Below, piece by piece: positions 5,943-10,748 of a DNA stretch of 10,748 bases. Source of the stretch: Oscillospiraceae bacterium (lineage in GTDB: Bacteria > Bacillota > Clostridia > Oscillospirales > CAG-272); the NCBI GenBank assembly GCA_015065395.1, contig SVQJ01000047.1, positions 1-10,748 of the forward strand, in the 5' to 3' direction. The translations under genes and the position numbers were made by a program. Every line of letters starts with the position of its first letter. Position 1 is the first letter of the stretch. The notes below the pieces were generated by a model that saw only the letters and a list, made by a program, of their open reading frames with translations, searched no databases and was not told the origin of the DNA.

Positions 5943-7523
5943 TTATTCATACAGTTTACTGCTTTCTATAACAAAGCTCTTTTTATTTCCCTTCTCGCCA
6001 TAGATAACCTCCACCGTCACGGGGACGTTGGTGTCAACGGTGATTTTGGGGATATCATTCCGGCTCTCACGAGCCTCACATATAAGGGTGAGTATTCCCT
6101 CGGTGCCAAAGGGATATTTCTCGATACCGTGACGCTCCAAAAGATTCACGTGCCAGACGATCTTCCCGTTTTGCGCGTCAGGCTTTATGCCGAATACGTA
6201 TTCAAACATCATGGAAATAGGGCCAAGTCCTGACCAGCCTACGAAATTGGGCTTTGCAGGCTCTCCCTTCCATGGCTTTCCGCCGTTCACAAATTCGGGT
6301 GCATAGTTTTCAAATAAGGTATCGGTCTGCTTATAGACCTCAATAACAGAATGCAAATAATCACAGGCTATTTCGTGTGAAAGGTCAAATTTTTCGTATT
6401 TGTCAAGTCCCTTGAGCACCATATAGTTTGTAGGGGGCCACACGCCGCCTCTCCAATAGCCTCCGTCGGGGTGATACTCCTCCATGTCTCTGGAAAGAGC
6501 GGGAACACGGTTTGGCGTTTTGAACTCATTTTCATTTTCGAGATGGGCAATGAGCTTTTCTGCCCTATCCTCGTCTGCGCATCCCGCAAGCAGTGCCCAA
6601 TAAGCACCGATATGCTTTACCATGCTTTTGCGATCCCCTCGCCAGAGGTCATAATAAAATCCTGTATCCTCATCCCAAAGCTTTTCGTTGATGGCTTTTT
6701 TCAGAAGGTCTCTCTCCTCACAAAGCTCTGGGATGAACTCTTCCCTTCCCACTATCCTTGCAATTTCAATGAGGATATTACAGTTATTCAGCTCCTGCAT
6801 ACAGGCATCCACCCAGACAGCGTGACCGTGGCTGTACATTCTGCTGTAACAGGGCTCAACACGGCGGATATTATCCATTCCGCAGCCCCATCCAGTGGAA
6901 AAATATGTACCGTCTCGCCAGGTATGATTTTCACGCATCCAACGATGGTATGCCATAAGGGGGATGAACACCTCCCCCAGTCGCTCTTTATCACCGAAGT
7001 TCTGATAATACTCCCACTCGCACCAGGTCATAATATCGGGACCTGTTGCCGATGGGTCGTGACGGGTAAAATGATCCTTTCCCGTCCATTCCTCGATCTC
7101 ACGGCAAATAAAGCCATCTATATGCTGATGGGAATAGAAATTATCGAGAGTTTTCTGAAATTTGAAGATACGGTCCGCATATTTTCCGAACATGAGCATG
7201 AATGAGGAATCCCACATAAAGATACAGCCATTAAAGGCGGTATCAATGAAATTGGAAACAAAGCCTGTGTTCGGCACAATCTTCAATACGTTCTTAAAGC
7301 CTATTTCCCATGCCTTCCAGTAGCAATTTATGTAGTCCTCATGCCCCTCCCACTGAGGTATGGGAAGTCTGTCCCTTGCCTCCTCAAATGTAGGAACTGG
7401 GCTGTCCTCGGGGCATTTTTTTCTTTCAATAAATATGTTTTCCTCAACAAGGGGATTTTCCTCGTGGGTGAATTCCGCATTCTGCTTGAAAAAATCAAGA
7501 CCGTAGTAATCGATGTATTCCAT
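5943..7523 (-). CDS. MGH1/GH63-like (alpha/alpha)6-barrel glycosidase
   Basis: A 526-residue cytoplasmic protein without a signal peptide. It resembles the mannosylglycerate-hydrolase-type and GH63/trehalase-like inverting glycosidases. Conserved-looking barrel segments are FMWDSSFM (about 102-109), DGFICREIEEWTG, STGWGCGMDNIRR with D217 as candidate acid, SHGHAVWVDA, GGYWRGGVWPPTNY (about 354-367), TLFENYAPE with E405 as candidate base, and GWSGLGPISMM. The catalytic roles come from family analogy. The substrate is unknown; alpha-glucosides or mannosyl compounds are possible. A short beta-rich tail (about 450-526) ends the protein. GAGGAG (7529-7534) precedes the ATG and overlaps the stop of the rnhA part, 9 bp upstream, so it belongs to the VOC-RAYT/rnhA operon. 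Confidence 0.85.
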   Translation of the reverse strand: MEYIDYYGLDFFKQNAEFTHEENPLVEENIFIERKKCPEDSPVPTFEEARDRLPIPQWEGHEDYINCYWKAWEIGFKNVLKIVPNTGFVSNFIDTAFNGCIFMWDSSFMLMFGKYADRIFKFQKTLDNFYSHQHIDGFICREIEEWTGKDHFTRHDPSATGPDIMTWCEWEYYQNFGDKERLGEVFIPLMAYHRWMRENHTWRDGTYFSTGWGCGMDNIRRVEPCYSRMYSHGHAVWVDACMQELNNCNILIEIARIVGREEFIPELCEERDLLKKAINEKLWDEDTGFYYDLWRGDRKSMVKHIGAYWALLAGCADEDRAEKLIAHLENENEFKTPNRVPALSRDMEEYHPDGGYWRGGVWPPTNYMVLKGLDKYEKFDLSHEIACDYLHSVIEVYKQTDTLFENYAPEFVNGGKPWKGEPAKPNFVGWSGLGPISMMFEYVFGIKPDAQNGKIVWHVNLLERHGIEKYPFGTEGILTLICEARESRNDIPKITVDTNVPVTVEVIYGEKGNKKSFVIESSKLYE

Positions 7524-7532
7524 TTTTACTCC

Positions 7533-7970
7533 TCACCTATACTTCTCCGCTTCTCCCTGTGCGAGGGTGTCGCAGCGCTCGTTATAAGGGTGGCCTGCGT
7601 GGCCCTTTACCCAAACGAATTCTATCTCGTGGCGGTCGCACTCTGTGAGAAGCTCGTCCCAAAGCTCGGGGTTGAGGGCGGGTGATTTATCTGCCTTTTT
7701 CCAGCCGCGTGCCTTCCAGCCGCGCGCCCAGCCCTTGGATATTCCGTCCACTACGTATTTTGAATCGGACGTAAGGACTACCTCGCAGGGTTCCTTAAGG
7801 GCCTTCAGGGCATTTATCGTAGCAAGAAGCTCCATGCGGTTATTGGTGGTCTCAGCCTCGCCGCCGCATATCTCCTTTTCCCTGCCGTTATATACGAGCA
7901 CCGCTGCCCATCCCCCGGGGCCGGGGTTTTTCTTGCATGACCCGTCGGTGTATATTTCTACCTTTTTCAT
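7533..7970 (-). CDS. rnhA: Ribonuclease HI, probable internal start within the fused frame
   Basis: A 145-residue RNase HI when read from ATG 7970, close to the usual 150-155. It cleaves the RNA strand of RNA-DNA hybrids (R-loops, primers) with two metal ions. All four carboxylates are present in order: D in YTDGSCKKNPGPGG, E in TTNNRMELLA, D in TSDSKYVVDG and D in NERCDTLAQG, plus the histidine loop KGHAGHPYN and the basic stretch GWKARGWKK. CAGGTGAGAAT directly precedes this ATG, a good ribosome binding site inside the RAYT frame. MKKVEIYTDGSC is the normal N-terminus of the family, so this is probably the native start. The upstream RAYT would then merely lack its own stop codon. Confidence 0.85.
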   Translation of the reverse strand: MKKVEIYTDGSCKKNPGPGGWAAVLVYNGREKEICGGEAETTNNRMELLATINALKALKEPCEVVLTSDSKYVVDGISKGWARGWKARGWKKADKSPALNPELWDELLTECDRHEIEFVWVKGHAGHPYNERCDTLAQGEAEKYR

Positions 7971-8465
7971 ATTCTCACCTGTTTTCATTTTTCTGTAATA
8001 CCATTTTATGGGATTGTTCTTTATATATCTCAAATGCTTTTCGTAATCCTCACGGTTGCGGATTATATGATCTACAAACAATTTCTGCCAAATTGATTTG
8101 CCGATACGCTTGGTTACGTATCCCTTCGTTTGCTTCACGACCCGCGACATTGTAGGGGCGACCATCGGTCGTCCGAACTCGTCTGAACAAACAACCAACA
8201 GTAAATGTATGTGGTCAGGCATTATAACGTATCCATCCAACCTGACCGAAGGATAAATTTCAGGTATTTTATTTATAGCTTCTTCTGCTATTTGTCCGTA
8301 CGGCGATAACTCCACGTTTTTTGGACGACCGATGGTCGCCCCTACGCTGCACCAAAAATAATTTCGTTTTTCCTTCGTACATATCGTAATGAAATATCCG
8401 CCGCATGAACTGTAATCGTAATTCTTCAAACGCGGAAAATTTCTTTTCGGCAATTCTTTACCCAT
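7533..8465 (-). CDS. RAYT (REP-associated tyrosine transposase) fused in frame to ribonuclease HI
   Basis: One uninterrupted 310-codon frame joins two families. Residues 1-165 are a Y1/IS200-like RAYT: the HUH motif is MPDHIHLLL (H85, H87), and HLRYIKNNPIKW holds Y147, which aligns with the nucleophile region of E. coli TnpA-REP. RAYTs nick single-stranded REP hairpins. Residues 166-310 are complete RNase HI. RAYT normally ends near NPIKW, so the join is end-to-end without a linker. An internal start for RNase HI with its own ribosome binding site suggests that two products may be made. The RAYT ATG overlaps the VOC stop by 8 nt (ATGGGTAA) and has no clear binding site of its own, so it depends on coupling. 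Residues 41-48 and 98-105 are encoded by inverted REP-like sequences. Whether the 310-residue protein exists is open. Confidence 0.8.
   Translation of the reverse strand: MGKELPKRNFPRLKNYDYSSCGGYFITICTKEKRNYFWCSVGATIGRPKNVELSPYGQIAEEAINKIPEIYPSVRLDGYVIMPDHIHLLLVVCSDEFGRPMVAPTMSRVVKQTKGYVTKRIGKSIWQKLFVDHIIRNREDYEKHLRYIKNNPIKWYYRKMKTGENMKKVEIYTDGSCKKNPGPGGWAAVLVYNGREKEICGGEAETTNNRMELLATINALKALKEPCEVVLTSDSKYVVDGISKGWARGWKARGWKKADKSPALNPELWDELLTECDRHEIEFVWVKGHAGHPYNERCDTLAQGEAEKYR
8152..8174 (+). repeat. REP-like hairpin, arm 1, inside the RAYT coding region
   Basis: Begins GTAGGGGCGACC and forms a hairpin of eight pairs (one G-T) around the loop ATC (8164-8166). It is an exact reverse complement of 8323-8345. 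On the gene strand it encodes GRPMVAPT (residues 98-105). Confidence 0.85.
8323..8345 (-). repeat. REP-like hairpin, arm 2, inside the RAYT coding region
   Basis: The exact reverse complement of 8152-8174, 148 bp away. On the gene strand it begins GTAGGGGCGACC and encodes VGATIGRP (residues 41-48). The GTAGGGGCGACC opening resembles dispersed palindromic repeats that I recall from gut Clostridia; this needs a genome search. Confidence 0.85.
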
Positions 8466-8880
8466 TATAACTACCCGTGATCTCGATCACGTTGCCGTCG
8501 GGGTCGGTTATGTTGAAATACCAATACGGTGTGAATACGTTAACGTACATTAAATCCGAAACCTCGCCGATTTTGAGAGACTTTAGCCTTTCGTGCTCGG
8601 TTTTGAGATCATCGGTACAAAAATTAAATACTACAATATTATTCTTCTTTTCGCCCGTATCCTTTGCAAATTCATCTATGTACGCTTTATTGAATTTTTC
8701 TCTCGGCTCTTTTGTGATTATCTTCTCATCGTATTTTCTGTTATAAAGAGCGATCTTGTTTGAAAACTGTACCCATCTGTCTTCATTTTCAAACTGCGGC
8801 TCCTCTGAGAGCAGCTTTTTATAAAACTCTTTTGATGCGTTTATATCATTTACGTATATATAGGCCGTTGCAAGAAACAT
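8458..8880 (-). CDS. VOC (glyoxalase/bleomycin-resistance fold) family protein
   Basis: A 140-residue cytoplasmic protein of the vicinal-oxygen-chelate superfamily. ATAYIYVNDINASKEFYKKLL at the N-terminus and YWYFNITDPDGNVIEITGSYNG at the C-terminus are the usual first and last beta-alpha-beta elements. The final E in VIEITG is the common metal-ligand position, but the first-strand histidine seen in true glyoxalase I is absent, so metal binding and catalysis are doubtful. The function cannot be told; members include antibiotic-binding proteins and isomerases. It is the first gene of the operon with RAYT/rnhA and the glycosidase, and its stop overlaps the RAYT start by 8 nt. The ribosome binding site is weak (AAGGGCGG). 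Confidence 0.8.
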   Translation of the reverse strand: MFLATAYIYVNDINASKEFYKKLLSEEPQFENEDRWVQFSNKIALYNRKYDEKIITKEPREKFNKAYIDEFAKDTGEKKNNIVVFNFCTDDLKTEHERLKSLKIGEVSDLMYVNVFTPYWYFNITDPDGNVIEITGSYNG

Positions 8881-8900
8881 AAGATACCGCCCTTCCGATA

Positions 8901-8926
8901 AGGTAATTTATACTCAAACATTACCT
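8901..8926. promoter_or_regulatory. Inverted repeat in the VOC leader
   Basis: AGGTAAT (8901-8907) and ATTACCT (8920-8926) form a dyad with 12 bp between, just at the expected transcription start of the VOC operon. It could be an operator; no binding protein can be named. Confidence 0.35.
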
Positions 8927-8931
8927 ATTCA

Positions 8932-8960
8932 ATAATAGCATAGCCTTTTGAAAATTTCAA
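8932..8960 (-). promoter_or_regulatory. Promoter of the VOC-RAYT/rnhA-glycosidase operon
   Basis: Minus strand TTGAAA (8955-8960) and TATTAT (8932-8937) with a 17-bp spacer, about 50 bp before the VOC start codon. It is divergent from the str-operon promoters. Confidence 0.7.
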
Positions 8961-8991
8961 TGTTTTCTCTAAAAAAGTGAACCTTTATATG

Positions 8992-9019
8992 TTTACTTTG
9001 ACAGATTTTGGTGTATAAT
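8992..9019 (+). promoter_or_regulatory. Possible upstream promoter toward rpsL
   Basis: A perfect TATAAT (9014-9019) has a weak -35 candidate TTTACT (8992-8997) at 16 bp. If used, it would give a leader of nearly 290 nt that includes the hairpin at 9079-9122. The stronger promoter at 9154 is more likely the main one. Confidence 0.35.
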
Positions 9020-9078
9020 GGAAGGGTGCGGATGTATTATCTCGATTTTTTCTTAAACTTTGGCAGTTTTTTATAATA

Positions 9079-9122
9079 TTTTGCACAAAGCTGCGCTCTC
9101 GCGATGTTCAAATTGTGCAAAA
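9079..9122. repeat. Inverted repeat between the two rpsL promoter candidates
   Basis: TTTTGCACAA (9079-9088) and TTGTGCAAAA (9113-9122) are exact 10-bp arms around a 24-nt loop. No T-run follows, so it is not a normal terminator. It could be an operator dyad or a leader structure. The rest of the gene-free stretch 8881-9308 holds promoters and the rpsL leader. Confidence 0.5.
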
Positions 9123-9153
9123 GGGAGAAAATGACGCATTTATTTAGTGCCTG

Positions 9154-9182
9154 TTGACAAGAAAATCCTTCAATGATATAAT
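9154..9182 (+). promoter_or_regulatory. Main promoter of the str operon
   Basis: Consensus TTGACA (9154-9159), a 17-bp spacer and consensus TATAAT (9177-9182). The expected start is near 9189, leaving a leader of about 120 nt before rpsL. A full-consensus promoter fits a ribosomal-protein operon. Confidence 0.9.
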
Positions 9183-9192
9183 AAATCTGCGC

Positions 9193-9234
9193 GCGTCCGG
9201 TTTAATTGGCATAGCTATGCCCTTTTACGGATGC
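9193..9234 (+). promoter_or_regulatory. Structured rpsL leader hairpin
   Basis: GCGTCCG (9193-9199) pairs with CGGATGC (9228-9234; one G-U) and encloses a second hairpin GGCAT-AGCT-ATGCC (9208-9221). It begins only about four bases after the expected transcript start. A small stem TTGCGT/ACGCAA (9241-9259) follows. It may be a regulatory leader or simply protect the 5' end. Confidence 0.5.
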
Positions 9235-9258
9235 CTTAAATTGCGTATGACCCACGCA

Positions 9259-9290
9259 ACAGTGTGAGTTGTATATAAACATTTATCACC
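9259..9290 (+). repeat. Inverted repeat flanking rpsL, left arm
   Basis: The reverse complement of this 32-nt segment matches 9798-9829 at 27 of 32 positions, with an exact core of GTTTATATACA. It ends six bases before the rpsL ribosome binding site AAGGAG (9296-9301). Confidence 0.75.
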
Positions 9291-9308
9291 GAAGAAAGGA
9301 GAAACAGG

Positions 9309-9725
9309 ATGCCTACCTTTAATCAGCTTGTAAAGCAGGGCAGAAAGGACAAGACCTACAAGTCCAAGACCCCCGTTATGCAGCAGGGCTTCAACACCAT
9401 CAAGAACAAGCCCATCGATCAGCACTCTCCCCAGAAGCGCGGAGTTTGCACAAAGGTTTCCACCACCACACCTAAGAAGCCTAACTCAGCTCTCCGTAAG
9501 GTTGCCAGAGTAAGATTCACAAACGGTATGGAGGCGTGGACTTACATCCCCGGTATCGGACACAACCTTCAGGAGCACTCCGTCGTTCTTATTCGCGGCG
9601 GCCGTGTACGTGACCTGCCCGGTGTACGTTACCACATCATCCGCGGTACTCTTGATACTCAGGGCGTTGCAAACCGCAACCAGTCCAGATCCAAGTACGG
9701 CGCAAAGCGTGCTAAGAAGAAGTAA
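9309..9725 (+). CDS. rpsL: 30S ribosomal protein S12
   Basis: A 138-residue S12, the usual length for Firmicutes. It forms part of the decoding centre of the small subunit. The signature PQKRGVCTKVSTTTPKKPNS and GHNLQEHSVVLIRGG are intact. K56 (E. coli K42) is unchanged, but the loop that normally reads GGRVKDLPGV has R101 (codon CGT) where E. coli has K87; a K-to-R change there is known from streptomycin-resistant mutants. D102, the site methylthiolated by RimO in some bacteria, is kept. AAGGAG (9296-9301) precedes the ATG. It is the first gene of the operon with rpsG and fusA. Confidence 0.98.
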   Translation: MPTFNQLVKQGRKDKTYKSKTPVMQQGFNTIKNKPIDQHSPQKRGVCTKVSTTTPKKPNSALRKVARVRFTNGMEAWTYIPGIGHNLQEHSVVLIRGGRVRDLPGVRYHIIRGTLDTQGVANRNQSRSKYGAKRAKKK

Positions 9726-9765
9726 TTAATTTCTTTGCACTACCCCGCAGGTTTTCCTGCAACTC

Positions 9766-9857
9766 CTCGAATAAAATATTTCAGCTTTAGTGCTGAAGGT
9801 GACAGATGTTTATATACACCTGACACTTTCCCGCACAACGGAAATTCAATTTTCGAG
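9766..9857 (+). promoter_or_regulatory. Structured rpsL-rpsG intercistronic spacer
   Basis: The spacer between the genes is 173 nt, long for this operon. CTCGAA (9766-9771) and TTCGAG (9852-9857) can close a domain that contains TTCAGC-N6-GCTGAA (9780-9797) and the right arm of the rpsL-flanking repeat. A separate hairpin GCAGG-TTTT-CCTGC (9747-9760) precedes it. In E. coli, S7 represses its operon by binding this spacer; whether the same holds here is unknown. Confidence 0.45.
9798..9829 (+). repeat. Inverted repeat flanking rpsL, right arm
   Basis: Complementary to 9259-9290 in the rpsL leader (27/32 positions), so the mRNA could pair across the whole rpsL gene. It lies in the rpsL-rpsG spacer, about 55 bases before the rpsG ribosome binding site. 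Confidence 0.75.
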
Positions 9858-9898
9858 TACCTATGATAACATTATTTTTAATGAAGGAGGGAAGTTCG

Positions 9899-10369
9899 AT
9901 GTCGAGAAGAGGTCAGATTTCCAAGAGAGACGTTCTGCCCGATCCTCTTTACGGATCCAAGGTTGTTACCAAGCTTATCAACAATATCATGCTTGACGGT
10001 AAGAAGGGCGTTGCTCAGAAGATCGTTTACGACGCATTCGCGCTCGTTGAAGAAAAGACCGGCACCAATGCTCTCGAGATCTTCAATGAGGCTCTCGAAA
10101 ACATTATGCCTGTACTGGAGGTTAAGGCTCGCCGTATCGGCGGTTCCAACTACCAGGTTCCTATGGAAGTTAGACCCGAGAGAAGATTTACTCTCGGTCT
10201 CCGCTGGATGACCACTTATGCAAGAAACCGTGGCGAAAAGACCATGGCTGAGCGTCTTGCAAATGAGATCATGGATGCTAAGAACAGCACCGGCGGCGCT
10301 TTCAAGAAGAAAGAAGAAACACACAGAATGGCAGAAGCAAACAAGGCATTTGCTCACTACAGATATTGA
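9899..10369 (+). CDS. rpsG: 30S ribosomal protein S7
   Basis: A 156-residue S7, the standard length. It nucleates assembly of the 30S head by binding 16S rRNA and lines the E-site. The start MSRRGQISKRDVLPDPLYGS, the segment VKARRIGGSNYQVPMEVRPERR and the C-terminal KEETHRMAEANKAFAHYRY are all typical. An in-frame ATG at 9863 exists, but the ATG at 9899 follows AAGGAGG (9884-9890) and gives the family's normal N-terminus. It sits between rpsL and fusA in the conserved str order. In E. coli S7 is the autogenous repressor of this operon; the long structured spacer upstream allows the same here, but this is not shown. Confidence 0.98.
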   Translation: MSRRGQISKRDVLPDPLYGSKVVTKLINNIMLDGKKGVAQKIVYDAFALVEEKTGTNALEIFNEALENIMPVLEVKARRIGGSNYQVPMEVRPERRFTLGLRWMTTYARNRGEKTMAERLANEIMDAKNSTGGAFKKKEETHRMAEANKAFAHYRY

Positions 10370-10413
10370 TCTGTTGCCCCTGTTTATACTGCTAACATCA
10401 AGGAGATTAAATA

Positions 10414-10748
10414 ATGGCTAGAGATTACTCCCTTGAGCGTACCAGAAACATCGGTATCATGGCGCATATCGACGCGGGTAAGACCACCACTACCGAGCGT
10501 ATCCTGTTCTACACAGGTAAAACTCACAAGATCGGTGAGACCCACGACGGTTCCGCAACAATGGACTGGATGGAGCAGGAACAGGAGAGAGGTATCACAA
10601 TTACCTCTGCTGCTACTACTTGCTTCTGGAACGACAACAGAATTAACATTATCGATACTCCCGGACACGTTGACTTCACCGTTGAGGTTGAGCGTTCTCT
10701 GAGAGTACTTGACGGCTCCGTTACCGTGCTTTGCGCAAAGGGCGGAGT
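10414..10748 (+). CDS. fusA: Elongation factor G, N-terminal part (runs off the window)
   Basis: The first 111 codons of the translocase GTPase EF-G, which moves tRNAs and mRNA through the ribosome after peptide transfer. The G1 P-loop AHIDAGKTTTTE, the switch I end RGITITSAAT and the G3 motif DTPGHVDF are all present, and MARDYSLERTRNIGIMAHID is the family's usual start. AAGGAG (10400-10405) lies 8 nt before the ATG. It follows rpsG after 44 bp in the str operon; tuf would be expected next, outside the window. Confidence 0.98.
   Translation, partial: MARDYSLERTRNIGIMAHIDAGKTTTTERILFYTGKTHKIGETHDGSATMDWMEQEQERGITITSAATTCFWNDNRINIIDTPGHVDFTVEVERSLRVLDGSVTVLCAKGG

Noticed and set aside
6471..7205. 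A 244-codon open frame on the plus strand inside the glycosidase gene.
   Set aside because: It is antisense to a well-supported family, with low-complexity, cysteine-rich translation and no ribosome binding site; a shadow of codon usage.
8050..8100. Suspected loss of the RAYT catalytic tyrosine, because IWQKLFVDHIIR has V where many relatives have Y or H.
   Set aside because: The nucleophile region of E. coli TnpA-REP lies further on, in the DYIYINP segment. The aligned HLRYIKNNP here keeps Y147, so the active site appears complete.
8998..9019. TTGACA followed by TATAAT as a strong promoter.
   Set aside because: The spacer is only 10 bp, far too short for sigma-A. Only the -10 box with a weak TTTACT at 16 bp is kept as a low-confidence candidate.
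9032..9076. A 14-codon leader peptide starting at ATG 9032 after GGAAGGG.
   Set aside because: Its binding site would lie at or before the start of any transcript from the -10 box at 9014, and the main promoter is downstream of it.
9863..9898. A 12-residue N-terminal extension of S7 from ATG 9863.
   Set aside because: The AAGGAGG at 9884-9890 lies inside it and serves the ATG at 9899, which gives canonical S7.

Overview
This window looks like chromosomal DNA from an anaerobic, low-to-mid GC Firmicute of the Clostridia, most likely a gut Ruminococcaceae/Oscillospirales-type bacterium. Pointers are the strong AGGAGG-type ribosome binding sites, sigma-A promoters with 17-bp spacers, the S12, S7 and EF-G sequences, and the style of the palindromic intergenic repeats. 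The assignment is by impression only; no marker here fixes the species.

Layout from left to right. Positions 1-87 hold the right half of a dispersed hairpin-rich repeat. Next comes a MATE-family exporter (197-1588, minus strand). Then follows a thiol-redox block: thioredoxin (1712-2020, plus), a Crp/Fnr-type regulator (2009-2671, minus), thioredoxin reductase (2849-3763, plus) and a Bcp-type peroxiredoxin (3813-4265, plus). TrxB would reduce TrxA, and TrxA would reduce the peroxiredoxin, so the block is a complete NADPH-to-peroxide chain. The trxA and trxB promoters each carry a TGTGAC-N3-GTCA-type palindrome at exactly the same distance from the -10 box (about -41). This makes the neighbouring Crp/Fnr protein a probable class II activator of both.

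Positions 4307-4577 hold the full-length copy of the repeat, a large nested palindrome that includes a bidirectional terminator. To its right, on the minus strand, is a cobalamin-riboswitch transcript. It runs from a promoter at 5784-5812 through the riboswitch (about 5590-5779) to a DUF4430 (transcobalamin-like domain) lipoprotein and an ECF-transporter S component. This is a compact candidate corrinoid-uptake unit.

Positions 5866-8960 (minus) form a tightly packed operon: a VOC/glyoxalase-fold protein, a REP-associated tyrosine transposase (RAYT) fused in frame to ribonuclease HI, and an MGH1/GH63-like (alpha/alpha)6 glycosidase, ending in a strong intrinsic terminator. The RAYT part carries two copies of a REP-like hairpin sequence, inverted to each other, inside its own reading frame.

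The right end (8992-10748, plus) is the start of the str operon: rpsL, rpsG and the first 111 codons of fusA. It is driven by a near-perfect TTGACA-N17-TATAAT promoter. The rpsL leader is structured, and rpsL is flanked by a 32-nt imperfect inverted repeat (27/32) that could pair the leader with the rpsL-rpsG spacer. No tRNA, rRNA or CRISPR array was seen.
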